64,000 bases of DNA, taken from the NCBI GenBank assembly GCA_030432695.1, contig JAUILN010000013.1, positions 186,001 through 250,000 on the forward strand, written 5' to 3'. The notes beneath the pieces are model-generated. The model saw nothing but the letters and a program-made list of their open reading frames with translations. It had not been told where the DNA came from and did not search any database. The position numbers were made by a program, and so were the translations under genes. This stretch comes from a bacterium. GTDB taxonomy: Bacteria > Planctomycetota > UBA1135 > UBA2386. Of the stretch, positions 36,384 to 44,917 are shown in pieces (positions within the stretch are counted from its first letter, which is position 1; the number at the start of each line of letters is the position of its first letter).

Positions 36384-37888
36384 CGCGGGGTCTCCTCAGA
36401 GGGGGGCGGGATGGAAGGCGAGCCGGTGGAAGGCGAACCGGTGGAAGGCGAACCGGTGGAAGGCGTTCCGGTGGCGGGCGCGCGGCGACTCCTGCCGGCG
36501 CGGGCCGCCAGGGCGCGGAGTGCCGAAGGACTGTTGCCGGCCTGGTCGATCTCCGCGCGCAGGCGGCGCAGCACCGCGGCGGACTCGTGGTCGCCGCGTT
36601 CGCGGGCCAGCAGCTCGCGGGCGTCGACCAGGTTGCGGGTGGCGCGGGCGCGACGGCCGGAGCGGCGGGCGATCTCGCCGAGTGCGATCACGAACTCCTC
36701 GACCGCGCGGCGGCGGCGGCGGTCCGGCGCTCGGGCCGGGGCGAGTGCTACGGCGCTGCGCCAGGCCAACAGGCCGAGCAGCACGCAGAGCATCACCAGG
36801 GGATCGAACAGGCCGCGCTCGCGGGCCCACCACAGGGCACCGCGGGCCTGCAGGTAGCCGTGAGTGAATTCGTCGAGCAGGATGCGGCGGCGACCGCTCT
36901 CGGCGCTGTCGTGCAGCAGCATCACCGCGGCGGGGCCGAGGTCGAGCAGGCCGAGGCCGGCATTGCTGAACGGCAGGGCCGACGACACCAGGGTGAGCTG
37001 GCCCGCGCCGAGTTCGCGGCGGATCGCCAGCGGTTCGCCGGCGAAGCGCAGCACCACGGTCCAGCCGTCGGGCAGCGGGGACTCGAAGACCCGCAGGGTC
37101 GGGGTGTCGGGCGGGACGGAGTCGAGCAGCGGGTCCGACGGGGACTCGTCGGGATCCCCGGGTCCGCCCGACAGCACGTCGTCGAGCGGCGTGCGCTCGG
37201 CGCGGGCCTCGGCGAGTTCTCCGGGGTGGATCCCGATGTGCTCCGGCCGTGCGAACACCGGCTCGTGGGTGGCCTGCAGCGTGCCTTCGCCCGACAGCAC
37301 GCCGTGGGCGGGGATCCGCCGCACGTCGGGTAGCGGGTCCATCAAGCTCAGCGGATCGGCGTCGTCGCGACCCACCGGCGTGGTGTCGACCAGGCGGTCG
37401 AGCGCGACCCGCTGACCGAAGACGTTGATCGCCCGGTCGCCGCGCCAGGTGGCGAGCCAATGGCCGCCGGCGCTGATCCACTCGCGTAGCACGCGGACCT
37501 GGTCGTCGTCGAGGCGGGTCGCGGCGTCCTCCGAGAGTTCGTCCGGGGTCAGCGGGTCGAGGGTCACCAGCAGGTGGTCCGACCCAGGTGTCGGGAGCTG
37601 GCCGTAGCTGCGCAGGTGGCGCTCGACCGGGTAATCGAGGAGTTCCAGGGTCCGGACCAGCGCGAGGTGGTCGCCGGGGCGCACGCCGTAGGAGGTGTGG
37701 CGCGCGGCCGCCGCCTCGAGTCCGCTCGCGCCGCCGCCGAGCAGCACGGTGAGGGCGAGCATGCCGACCAGCAGCGCGGCGGCCTTCCAGCCGAACGACC
37801 GACTGCGGCGGCGGACGTCGATCTCCTCGCCGGGAGCGAGGCGGACCTCGACCCGGCCTTCCTGGATGCCGGTCGGCGGAGCGGTCAT
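36380..37888 (-). CDS. DUF4350 domain-containing membrane protein
   Basis: 502 residues. A membrane helix at about 35-52 precedes the DUF4350 region (SYGVRPGDHLALVRTLELLDYPVERHL with a class-I-amidotransferase-like fold, then LREWISAGGHWLA). A second membrane helix at about 385-405 (FDPLVMLCVLLGLLAWRSAVAL) is followed by a basic cytosolic tail. The extreme C-terminus contains a short TGSPS repeat encoded by a 15-nt tandem array. It is usually found, as here, between DUF4129 and MoxR. The role is unknown but tied to the MoxR/DUF58 system. It overlaps both neighbours by 4 nt. Confidence 0.85.
   Translation of the reverse strand: MTAPPTGIQEGRVEVRLAPGEEIDVRRRSRSFGWKAAALLVGMLALTVLLGGGASGLEAAAARHTSYGVRPGDHLALVRTLELLDYPVERHLRSYGQLPTPGSDHLLVTLDPLTPDELSEDAATRLDDDQVRVLREWISAGGHWLATWRGDRAINVFGQRVALDRLVDTTPVGRDDADPLSLMDPLPDVRRIPAHGVLSGEGTLQATHEPVFARPEHIGIHPGELAEARAERTPLDDVLSGGPGDPDESPSDPLLDSVPPDTPTLRVFESPLPDGWTVVLRFAGEPLAIRRELGAGQLTLVSSALPFSNAGLGLLDLGPAAVMLLHDSAESGRRRILLDEFTHGYLQARGALWWARERGLFDPLVMLCVLLGLLAWRSAVALAPARAPDRRRRRAVEEFVIALGEIARRSGRRARATRNLVDARELLARERGDHESAAVLRRLRAEIDQAGNSPSALRALAARAGRSRRAPATGTPSTGSPSTGSPSTGSPSIPPPSEETPR
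36411..36470. repeat. 15-nt minisatellite inside the DUF4350 gene
   Basis: Four tandem units of the form GTGGAAGGCGAACCG occupy 36411-36470; the two inner copies are identical and the outer ones differ by one or two bases. The unit is a multiple of three, so changes in copy number keep the frame. On the minus strand each unit encodes five residues of the TGSPS type. Confidence 0.9.
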
Positions 37889-38658
37889 GCCGACGCTCCT
37901 GCTGGCTGGGCGGGCCGTGCCGAGGCGGACTCGGCGGGCATCTGCTTGAGGAACTCGGCGAGTTCCAGCGTGCTCGCCTCGAGCTGCTGCCAGTCGGCGT
38001 GGTCGGGTTCGCGAGCTGCGTAGGTGGCACGTTCGGCCAGGCGGCCGAACTCGCGCAGCTGCGCGCTCTCGGTCGCATCGAGGGCAGCGCCGCCACGCAA
38101 CGCCACGCGCGCGGTGATCTCGCGCAGGGTCCACGACCGGGCGACGTGCAGCACGTTGCGTTCGTCGAGGAGCGCGAGCAGGCTCACGACCAGCGCGTGC
38201 ACGGCTTCTCGGTAGCTGTGGCCGTCGGCGAGGCGGCGGGCCTCGGCGATCCAGTCGGCGTGGCGGCGGATGCGTTCGATCGCCTCGCGGTCCTGCTTCT
38301 GCGCGCGGTACTCGGCCTGCCTGGTCCACGCGCGGCGGAAGGTCCAGGCGATGTGGACCAGGAGTCCGACCAGAACCAGGACCAGGACCGTCACCAGGAG
38401 CCAATACAGGCCCGGCGAGGAGAAGCGGAGTCCGTCGATGTCCTGGATCAGGCCGAGGAACCACCGCCACAGCGCGTCCCACAGCTCGTCCAGGTCGAGG
38501 AAGCTCGATTGCGGGCGCATCGCGTCGCGCAGCCCCTCGTTCTCCGCGAATGCCGTGTCCACGGCGGCGCGGACGCCGTCGGCGTACGGCTCCGGCCGGG
38601 CCCGGAGAGGCGGCGGTTCGGGGTCCTGCTGCAGGAAGAACAACGCGGGCGGGAGCAT
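37885..38658 (-). CDS. DUF4129 domain-containing membrane protein
   Basis: 257 residues. The N-terminal 75 residues are extracytoplasmic and charged, with a hydrophobic start that may be a weak signal (MLPPALFFLQQ). One strong membrane helix at about 83-105 (LYWLLVTVLVLVLVGLLVHIAW) precedes the cytosolic DUF4129 domain, recognised by SYREAVHALVVSLLALLDERNVLHVARSWTLREI and a helical end with FGRLAERATYA. This domain is typically part of the MoxR/DUF58 locus, sometimes fused to transglutaminases. It overlaps DUF4350 by 4 nt and lies 19 nt after the upstream membrane protein gene. Confidence 0.88.
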   Translation of the reverse strand: MLPPALFFLQQDPEPPPLRARPEPYADGVRAAVDTAFAENEGLRDAMRPQSSFLDLDELWDALWRWFLGLIQDIDGLRFSSPGLYWLLVTVLVLVLVGLLVHIAWTFRRAWTRQAEYRAQKQDREAIERIRRHADWIAEARRLADGHSYREAVHALVVSLLALLDERNVLHVARSWTLREITARVALRGGAALDATESAQLREFGRLAERATYAAREPDHADWQQLEASTLELAEFLKQMPAESASARPAQPAGASA

Positions 38659-38677
38659 CCGTGGGGGCGGCCGGGGA

Positions 38678-39451
38678 TCAGGCGTCGGCGCGGCGGCCGA
38701 TCTCGTCGACCAGGTCGGCCAGGCCGGTGACGTCCATGCCGTCCTTCTCGCAGCGCAGCGAGAAGTACATCACCACGGGAGCGACGATCATGATCGAGCC
38801 GGCGATCACCGAGGCAACCCAGGTGATCACGGTGATCGGAACCATCGACGGCGTTTCGGAGGCGAACATGATTCCGGCCCCGAGGCCGCCGGCCAGTGCT
38901 GCTCCCACGGACGTCAGCAGGGTGAACACCAGGTAGAGCGCGAAGATCTCGACTCGCTTGCCTTCGGACAGGTCCTTGGAGCGAGCCATCGCTTCGCCGA
39001 AGCCGATGCGCTCGACGACGATCGCCGGGTTCCCGACGTAGTACCAGGTCATGAAGATGATCCCGGGAACGATGAGCAGGATGAAGCCGAAGCCGATGAT
39101 CAGCGCGGTGATGAAGCCGTAGGCCAGCAGCGAGCCGAGTCGGGAAGCGCCGACTGCCAGCGCCTGTCCGACGGTCACACGATCGCCGGTGAAGCTCGCG
39201 GCGATCAGCGCCGTCGAGGCGCCGATCGCGATCGGCGCGACGACCATGCCGATCCCGCCGGCGCCGACGGTGACCACGAGCTGCTGCTGGACCGGGTCCG
39301 CGATCTGGGTGTAGGCGAAGATCTGTACGAGCAGTGTCGGGATCTGCACCAGTCCGTAGGCGAGCAGCAGCTTGCCGAAGTGGGCCATCGCCAGCTGGAA
39401 GGTCAGCCCGATGATCTCGGAAAGCGTGAGGGGGCGGAGTTCGACTTGCAT
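38678..39451 (-). CDS. Polytopic membrane protein (GPDPase-membrane-domain/YciC-like)
   Basis: 257 residues with five or six hydrophobic segments. The element LLIVPGIIFMTWYYVGNPAIVVERIGFGEAMARSKDLSEG is the common signature of the YciC/DUF975/GPDPase membrane-domain group: a Pro-Gly helix followed by an amphipathic A..RS..L..G stretch. The function of that group is unknown. The gene starts the leftward run leading into DUF4129, DUF4350, MoxR, DUF58 and GH76. A TAGTCT hexamer at 39491-39496 on the minus strand, 39 nt upstream, could be the -10 element of the whole operon. Confidence 0.72.
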   Translation of the reverse strand: MQVELRPLTLSEIIGLTFQLAMAHFGKLLLAYGLVQIPTLLVQIFAYTQIADPVQQQLVVTVGAGGIGMVVAPIAIGASTALIAASFTGDRVTVGQALAVGASRLGSLLAYGFITALIIGFGFILLIVPGIIFMTWYYVGNPAIVVERIGFGEAMARSKDLSEGKRVEIFALYLVFTLLTSVGAALAGGLGAGIMFASETPSMVPITVITWVASVIAGSIMIVAPVVMYFSLRCEKDGMDVTGLADLVDEIGRRADA

Positions 39452-39695
39452 GGCTTCATCCGGGACGTCGTCCTGCCCCGTCGTGCGGGGAGACTAGCCG
39501 CATCGGAGACCGGTCGGAAGCCGAGATCCGGACCAGTGGCCGCCAGGGTGGGCGCCGGTGCGGCCGACTGGATCCAACGCGAGACCGCGTTCGGGTGGGG
39601 GCGATCCCGGGTCGGAATGCCGACCGCGGGATCTGGATGCGAAAACGCGGCAGCACAGCACCTTCACTCCGCTCGTCCGGTCCGTCTCGGGTGAC

Positions 39696-39711
39696 TGGCA
39701 CCGGCGTTGCT
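39696..39711 (+). promoter_or_regulatory. Sigma54-type -24/-12 promoter
   Basis: TGGCAC (39696-39701), five bases, then TTGCT (39707-39711). The invariant GG and GC doublets are exactly 10 nt apart, as required by sigma54 holoenzyme. Transcription would start near 39721-39724, just before a GAGGAA Shine-Dalgarno (39724-39729) and the GTG at 39740. Two NtrC-type activators are encoded elsewhere in the window. Confidence 0.65.
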
Positions 39712-39739
39712 CCAGGCGTCGACGAGGAATCCAGCAGCC

Positions 39740-40180
39740 GTGCACAGCCCCGTCGACAGTGATCTGGAGCGGTCGCTCCAGGAAGTGCTCGCGAGCCTGG
39801 TCGATCGCCGGGCCGCGGCCGAGGACCCACCGCAGATCGACGAGTCGGTGCGTGCGCCGTTGGTCGCTCTGCTCGATGCGCTGCCACACGCGGCGGGAGG
39901 TCTGCTGGCGCAGGCGGTCGCCGCCGACCCCGACGCCGCGCCGCTGACCCGCCGCTACGCGCTGCGCCTGCAGGCCCACGCCGCGCTGCTCGCCGATGCC
40001 GAGACCCTCGGCGTCGCTGGCGTCGATGCCCTGCTCAAGCGCCTGTCGGGGACCGCCGGCTGCTACGGCTTCCCGACCATCGCCGCCTGCGCGCAGCGCT
40101 GCCGCGAGCGGCTGCGGCGCGAGGGCGCGCTCGGCGAGCACCTGCTGCGCCCGGTGCTCGACGAGATCGCGCGGCTGTGA
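39740..40180 (+). CDS. HPt-like helical protein with Lys at the phospho-His position
   Basis: 146 residues, all helical. The GTG at 39740 is preferred because it follows a GAGGAA site and the sigma54-type promoter; an upstream TTG at 39707 would lie inside that promoter. The segment DALLKRLSGTAGCYGFPTIAACAQRCRERLRREG resembles the core helix of histidine phosphotransfer (HPt) domains, whose pattern is A..H.LKG.A...G. The residue aligned with the phospho-accepting His is Lys100. If the assignment holds, the protein cannot relay phosphate in the usual way and might act as a decoy or binding module. The match is by pattern only and a helical protein of another type is possible. Confidence 0.5.
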   Translation: MHSPVDSDLERSLQEVLASLVDRRAAAEDPPQIDESVRAPLVALLDALPHAAGGLLAQAVAADPDAAPLTRRYALRLQAHAALLADAETLGVAGVDALLKRLSGTAGCYGFPTIAACAQRCRERLRREGALGEHLLRPVLDEIARL

Positions 40181-40189
40181 CCGAGGGCC

Positions 40190-43100
40190 TCAGTCGCCCA
40201 CCAGCACCTCGAGCCCCTCGCTGAGTTCGAGGTTGCCGAACAGCGGGCCGCCGGTCCGCAGGTGGACGCTCTGCAGGTAGAGCAGCGCGCCGACCAGCGC
40301 GGGATCGTTGGGCACCTGCACCGGCAGGCGGGCCGCGCCCTGCGGGTCGGTGGTGAAGTTGCCCAGCGCGGTCGGGTTGGCGACGTTGATCTCGCAGGTC
40401 GGGCGCGGGGCGCCGAACGCTGGGGCGCTGCCGACCACCAACCCGGCGGCGCCGCCGGTCGTCGCCTGCAGCACGAGCGCGAACCCGCGGCCGATGCGCG
40501 GCACTCCGTCGGCCACGATGTGCGCACCGCAGCCGCGTCCGATCGGCCGCGCGAGTGCCGCGCCGAAGTCCGCGAGCGGCAGGCGGTGCAGCTCCTTGCC
40601 GGTGAGGCCGTCCTCGGCCTGGAACAGCAGCGCGTCGCCGAGCCGGAAGATCTGCCGGGGCTCACCGTCGGCGGGTCCTGCCTGCGAGTCGGTGACCACG
40701 CGGGTGCCCGCCAAGGTGCCGTCGCTGGCCCAGAGTTCCTCGCCGTGGCTGCCGTCGCGGGCCACGAACACGAACTCGCCGCCATCGCCGGCCGGGGTCG
40801 CGGGCGAGCGGATCACCGCGCCGAGCTGGCTCCCATCGAACAGGCCGACCGTGCCCGGGCCCGTGCCGTCCGTCGCCCACAGCTTGCTCGCCGGTCCTCC
40901 CGGATCGGTGGCGAAGACCACGCGGTCGCCGATCCTGGCCAGTCCCGTGGGCTGGGCATTCGGATTGGTCGTGGGGAGCGCGGGCAGGGGCGACGTGCCC
41001 GTCGCGGTGCCGTCACTGGTCCACAGACGCCAGCCCGTCGCCGAAGTGTTGGCGACGAACAGCACGCGGTCGGCGAGACTGGTCGCCTCGCTGATCCGGC
41101 CGTGTGCCGCGAGCGGCACCAGCTCGGTGATCAGGCGCGTGCCGGCCGGCGTGCCGTCGGTGAACCACGGCTCGGCGCCGGTCTGCGGACTCGACGCGAC
41201 GAAGAACACGCCGCGGCCGAGCGGGGTGAAGTGGGTCGGGTCGCTGCCGGCGAAGCCCGGCGCGACGTCGGCGAGTCGCACGGTTCCCGCCGCCGTGCCG
41301 TCGCTGATCCAGGGCTCCCAGCCTTCGGTGCCGTTCCCGCCCCAGCCGTACATCGCCCCGTGGATCGCGGCCTTCGGCAGGAAGCGCTGGCCGCTCGGCC
41401 AACCGCTCACCGGTCCGGTGCCGCTCGTCGTGCCGTCGGTGCGCCACAGGGTCGGTCCGGAGCCATCGTCCCACTCGAACCAGAGCCGTCCGTCGTGGAC
41501 CAAGGGGTCGGTGGCCCGCCGCATCGAGCCGCGGCCCAGTGGGGCGAGCATCCGCGTGCCCTGCAGCGAGCCGTCGGTGATCCACAGGCCGTTGCCGAGC
41601 GGCGTCGACTCGGCCTGGAACACGGCGCCCGCCGGCAGCGCGCCCAGGCTCCAGATCAGGTTCTGCGACGCGGTGACGGCCGGGGTCAGCGGGAAGGTGG
41701 TGGCCAGCGTGCCGCGGGTCACGAACGGCTGGAGACCGGGCACGCCACGGTGCGCGACGAACAGCGCGAAGTCGTCGTGGACCAGGACCTCGCCGAAGCC
41801 GAAGCCGTAGTTGATCGGGTCGGGCGCGAGGTTGGCGAGCAGGCTCGCGGTGCGGGTGGTCGGGTCGAAGATCCACGGCTCGATGCCGTGCATCCCGTCG
41901 TCGGCGGCGAACAGCAGGCCCGCGGTGGTCGAGCCGAGCGGAGTATGGGTTCCCTGCGCGGTGCCCGCTTGGATGTCGACCTCGCGGCGCGTGCCTCCCG
42001 AGGTGCCGTCGGTGCTCCACAGCTCGCGGCCGTGCAGCGGGTCGATCGCGGAGAAGTATGCCCGCCCGGCGTGCTGCTCGAAGTCGAGCGGCGCGGAGCC
42101 CGCGGTGCCCGGGGCGATGTCGAACAGGGGGCGGGTGCCGGCTGCGGTGCCGTCGCTGAAGAACGGCTCGGTGCCGACCTGCGGGTTCGAGCCGGCGAAC
42201 ACCAGCCCGCCGGCCAACGCCACGGCCGAGCGCTCCCGGCCGACCAGGCCCGAGGCCGTGCCGGGCAGGACGTCCACGACCCGCCGCGTGCCGGCGGGGG
42301 TGCCGTCGGTGAGCCACAGCTCGCGGCCGTGGACCGGATCGAGCGCCGCGAACCAGATCCGGTTGGCTTCGACCGCCAGCAGCTTGGGCTCCGAGTTGCC
42401 GGTCGGGTGGATGTCGGCCAGGAGCGCGGCGTTGCCGGTCGCTCCGTCATGGACGAACGGCTCGAAGCCGAACGCCGACGCACTCGAGAACACCAGTCGG
42501 GTGCCGAGCGTGCCGAGGAACCGCGGCTGCTGGAGCGCGGTGCTCGGCAGCGTGACCTCGACCGAGGGCGTCGACGGCGCCGCCTTGTGCAGGAGGGTGC
42601 GGCCCGACGCCACGCCGCCGGCCCAGAGTCCGCCCGGCCCGGCGACCATGCGTTCGATCGGGACCCACGACGACGTGATCGCTCGCAGGTCCTCGACCCT
42701 CCGCGTGCCGGCCGCGGTGCCGTCGGTCCGCCACAGCTCCATGCCGTTCAGCACGAACCAGCAGGCGTTGCCCCACACGGTCAGCGCACGCGGCTCCGAA
42801 CCGTCGGCCCCCGGCACCAGATCGGCGACCAGGCGCAGGCGGTTGGCTCCCGGGGCGCGCGCGAACAGTTCGACGCCGGTGGCGAGGGTCCAGGCCGCGA
42901 CGACCAGCGTGCCGTTGGGCAGGCGCACGGCGCCACGGAACGACCCGAGGTCGCCGGAGTCCAGGTCGTCGACCAGCCGCGTGCCCTGTGGCGTGCCGTC
43001 GGTCTCCCACAGTTCCAATCCATGGCCGGGGTCGGTGGCCATGAACCAACGCGTGCCGGCGTCACCGAACAGGTCGGTCGGAGACGACGAGCGGGGCACG

Positions 43101-43234
43101 TCGTGCGGGGTCTGGTTGAGATCGACCAGCAGGGTCGGCGAGCGCGGCGCCTGGGCGGTGGTGATCGCGGTCGGTGCGGCGAGGAGGACGGCGAGCACTG
43201 CGGCGCGGCGTCGGTTCGATCGGGTCGTTGTCAT
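40190..43234 (-). CDS. Secreted ELWxxDGT-repeat protein with shared C-terminal module
   Basis: 1014 residues with a signal peptide (RRRAAVLAVLLAAPTAITTAQ). About fifteen units of roughly 50-60 residues carry the ELWxTDGTxxGT motif of the TIGR04534 repeat (GLELWETDGTPQGTRLV, GMELWRTDGTAAGTRRV, GRELWLTDGTPAGTRRV and so on), each followed by D..PG..GS.P and a G..VFFA strand. This is expected to form a large propeller-like array. The final 110 residues (from CGAHIVADGVPRIGRGFAL) are the C-terminal module shared with neighbours and end NLELSEGLEVLVGD. The function of the repeat is unknown; export and surface exposure are likely. Its stop lies 9 nt from the convergent HPt-like gene. Confidence 0.9.
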   Translation of the reverse strand: MTTTRSNRRRAAVLAVLLAAPTAITTAQAPRSPTLLVDLNQTPHDVPRSSSPTDLFGDAGTRWFMATDPGHGLELWETDGTPQGTRLVDDLDSGDLGSFRGAVRLPNGTLVVAAWTLATGVELFARAPGANRLRLVADLVPGADGSEPRALTVWGNACWFVLNGMELWRTDGTAAGTRRVEDLRAITSSWVPIERMVAGPGGLWAGGVASGRTLLHKAAPSTPSVEVTLPSTALQQPRFLGTLGTRLVFSSASAFGFEPFVHDGATGNAALLADIHPTGNSEPKLLAVEANRIWFAALDPVHGRELWLTDGTPAGTRRVVDVLPGTASGLVGRERSAVALAGGLVFAGSNPQVGTEPFFSDGTAAGTRPLFDIAPGTAGSAPLDFEQHAGRAYFSAIDPLHGRELWSTDGTSGGTRREVDIQAGTAQGTHTPLGSTTAGLLFAADDGMHGIEPWIFDPTTRTASLLANLAPDPINYGFGFGEVLVHDDFALFVAHRGVPGLQPFVTRGTLATTFPLTPAVTASQNLIWSLGALPAGAVFQAESTPLGNGLWITDGSLQGTRMLAPLGRGSMRRATDPLVHDGRLWFEWDDGSGPTLWRTDGTTSGTGPVSGWPSGQRFLPKAAIHGAMYGWGGNGTEGWEPWISDGTAAGTVRLADVAPGFAGSDPTHFTPLGRGVFFVASSPQTGAEPWFTDGTPAGTRLITELVPLAAHGRISEATSLADRVLFVANTSATGWRLWTSDGTATGTSPLPALPTTNPNAQPTGLARIGDRVVFATDPGGPASKLWATDGTGPGTVGLFDGSQLGAVIRSPATPAGDGGEFVFVARDGSHGEELWASDGTLAGTRVVTDSQAGPADGEPRQIFRLGDALLFQAEDGLTGKELHRLPLADFGAALARPIGRGCGAHIVADGVPRIGRGFALVLQATTGGAAGLVVGSAPAFGAPRPTCEINVANPTALGNFTTDPQGAARLPVQVPNDPALVGALLYLQSVHLRTGGPLFGNLELSEGLEVLVGD

Positions 43235-43320
43235 CCGGTTCCGTCGTCCTGGAGGGTGACCTCCGGGTGGAAGCCGTGAGAGGGCGGCCCGTGATCCTAC
43301 CGGTCGTCCGCGCGTCCGGG

Positions 43321-44694
43321 TCACGGCACGTCGACTCGCACCCCGTTGGACAGCGCGAAGGCGCCGTTGGGTGCGCTGGCGTCGAGCACGCCGAGCTGGA
43401 ACCACAGCGAGCGGCCGGTGGACGAGGCCGGCAGATCGGCGGCGAGCGAGGCCTGGCCGGCGGCGTTGGCGGTGGAGGTGACCGCGACCAGCGAGGTCGG
43501 ATCGAGCAGCAGGGTGCAGTTGCCCGGCAGTGGGGTGTTCGCGCGACCCGCGGCGATCAGGTGGACGACCGTCCCGCGCGCAGCGGCACCGGCGCCGAGC
43601 AGCGCGATGCGCCCGCCCGCCCGGGTGTTGCCGGCGACGATCGCCCGCGGGGTCGTGCCCATGCCGGTCGCGCAACCCTGGCCGAACACCGTCGAGTGTC
43701 GCGGCTCGATCAACACCGCGCGGTTGTCGGGGCCGATCGCGGCGTCGGCCGCCAGCGCCCCGGAGTCGGTGATGCCCTTCACCTGGTAGATCCGCGTGAC
43801 CTCGCTGCGGTCGGTCAGGTCGATCAGGTCGACCCAGCCGAGGCCCTCGGTGTAGAGGTGGCCGAAGTAGGCGTAGCTCGGCGGGCTCTGCGAGGTCTGC
43901 ACGGAGTGCGAGGCGCCGACCTGGCCGAAGCTGTTGAGGCCGCCGGGTCGGGTCAGTCGCAGGGGACCGCTCGGCAGGGTCCGCCAACCCGCACCGTCGG
44001 TCCAGACGCCGATGCCGGCGGTCGAGGTGCCGACGACCTCGCCGGCCTCGCTGAGGTGCCACGGGCTGAAGGAGCTGGGCACCGGCGTGACGCGGCCGCT
44101 CGGGTCACGCAGCTCGGTGCCCGCGGAGCTGGCGTACAGCGCCTGTCCGGCCTCGTTGAGGTCGATCGCCGAACCGCTGGTCCGGCCGGCGGTCAGGTCC
44201 AGCAGCGCGCCGGTCGGCGAGCGGAGGAACGCGTGCGACTCGCCGATCGACGTGCCGTTGGGCAGCGAGATCGACAACAGCATCTCGTTGCGGTCGTTGA
44301 TCGACTTCACGAGGCTCCAGACCCAGCCGGTCTGGTGGAGTTGGGTGATGCTGCCCGCCGGGTCCCAGAGCAGGGCGCGGTAGTAGGGTGCGGCGCTGAG
44401 CCCGGCGTAGCCGCCGACGAAGCCGTTCTCGTTGACCGTCGCGGCGAGGCCGGCGAACTGTCCGGCGGGCAGCGCGAGGCGGCGCATCCCGGTGTTCCGG
44501 CTCCAGACGTACGGGTCCCACGAGCCGCCGGTGATGAAGGTGGCGTCGCGGCTGACGTCCTCGGCGATGACGCCGGCGATCGAACCTGCGCCGGGCACCG
44601 GGCCGAGGTCGATGGTGCGGTAGGGGGACGTCTGTGAGGCGAGCGGCGCGGCGAGCGTCGCGAGTGCGAGGGTGAGGCGACGGGAACTGGTCAT
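43321..44694 (-). CDS. Secreted HAF-repeat protein with shared C-terminal module
   Basis: 457 residues with a signal peptide (MTSSRRLTLALATLAAPLASQ). It starts YRTIDLGPVPGAGSIAGVIAEDVSRD and has units of the HAF type (TIGR02913): ATVNENGFVGGYAG...ALLWDPAGSITQL, SINDRNEMLLSI...HAFLRSPTGALLDL, AIDLNEAGQALY, HLSEAGEVVGTS. These usually build a beta-propeller. The last 120 residues, from VFGQGCATGMGTTPRAI, form the C-terminal module, ending AFALSNGVRVDVP. No catalytic residues were seen. It lies in tandem with the ELWxxDGT protein gene (86-nt gap), and both may be co-transcribed. Confidence 0.85.
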   Translation of the reverse strand: MTSSRRLTLALATLAAPLASQTSPYRTIDLGPVPGAGSIAGVIAEDVSRDATFITGGSWDPYVWSRNTGMRRLALPAGQFAGLAATVNENGFVGGYAGLSAAPYYRALLWDPAGSITQLHQTGWVWSLVKSINDRNEMLLSISLPNGTSIGESHAFLRSPTGALLDLTAGRTSGSAIDLNEAGQALYASSAGTELRDPSGRVTPVPSSFSPWHLSEAGEVVGTSTAGIGVWTDGAGWRTLPSGPLRLTRPGGLNSFGQVGASHSVQTSQSPPSYAYFGHLYTEGLGWVDLIDLTDRSEVTRIYQVKGITDSGALAADAAIGPDNRAVLIEPRHSTVFGQGCATGMGTTPRAIVAGNTRAGGRIALLGAGAAARGTVVHLIAAGRANTPLPGNCTLLLDPTSLVAVTSTANAAGQASLAADLPASSTGRSLWFQLGVLDASAPNGAFALSNGVRVDVP

Positions 44695-44747
44695 GCCAGC
44701 AGCCGCGCAACCTCCATGCCTCAGCGTGGCCTCCTGCCCTGACCGAA

Positions 44748-44778
44748 GGGGCATGACTCGCTGCGCTCGCCATGCCCC
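44748..44778. repeat. Inverted repeat GGGGCATG...CATGCCCC
   Basis: Perfect 8-nt arms (44748-44755 and 44771-44778) flank a 15-nt loop that itself contains a CTCGCTGCGCTCGC-like partial palindrome. It lies in the 223-nt gap between the VWA and HAF genes, both leftward. It could be a leader hairpin of the HAF gene. Confidence 0.6.
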
Positions 44779-44810
44779 GAGGCAGTCGGCCGCGCTGACG
44801 GTGTTGTTTG

Positions 44811-44833
44811 GATCGACTCCTCCGGAGTCGATC
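44811..44833. terminator. Strong hairpin GATCGACTCC-TCC-GGAGTCGATC
   Basis: Perfect 10-nt arms with a 3-nt loop lie 85 nt past the VWA stop codon in the direction of transcription. There is no U tract (the minus strand continues CAAACAACACC), so it may be a factor-dependent terminator or a processing/stability hairpin. Confidence 0.45.
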
Positions 44834-44863
44834 AGGACTCGTGGTCCGCACGCCGTCGCGCGG

Positions 44864-44878
44864 GTGCGGAATCCGCAC
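44864..44878. repeat. Palindrome GTGCGGA-A-TCCGCAC
   Basis: 7-nt arms around a single base, 40 nt past the VWA stop codon. It is the first of three inverted repeats in this 223-nt gap. Confidence 0.5.
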
Positions 44879-44917
44879 GAGCGTCGCTCGGCATCCGGAC
44901 AGGTGGCAAGGGGGCCG

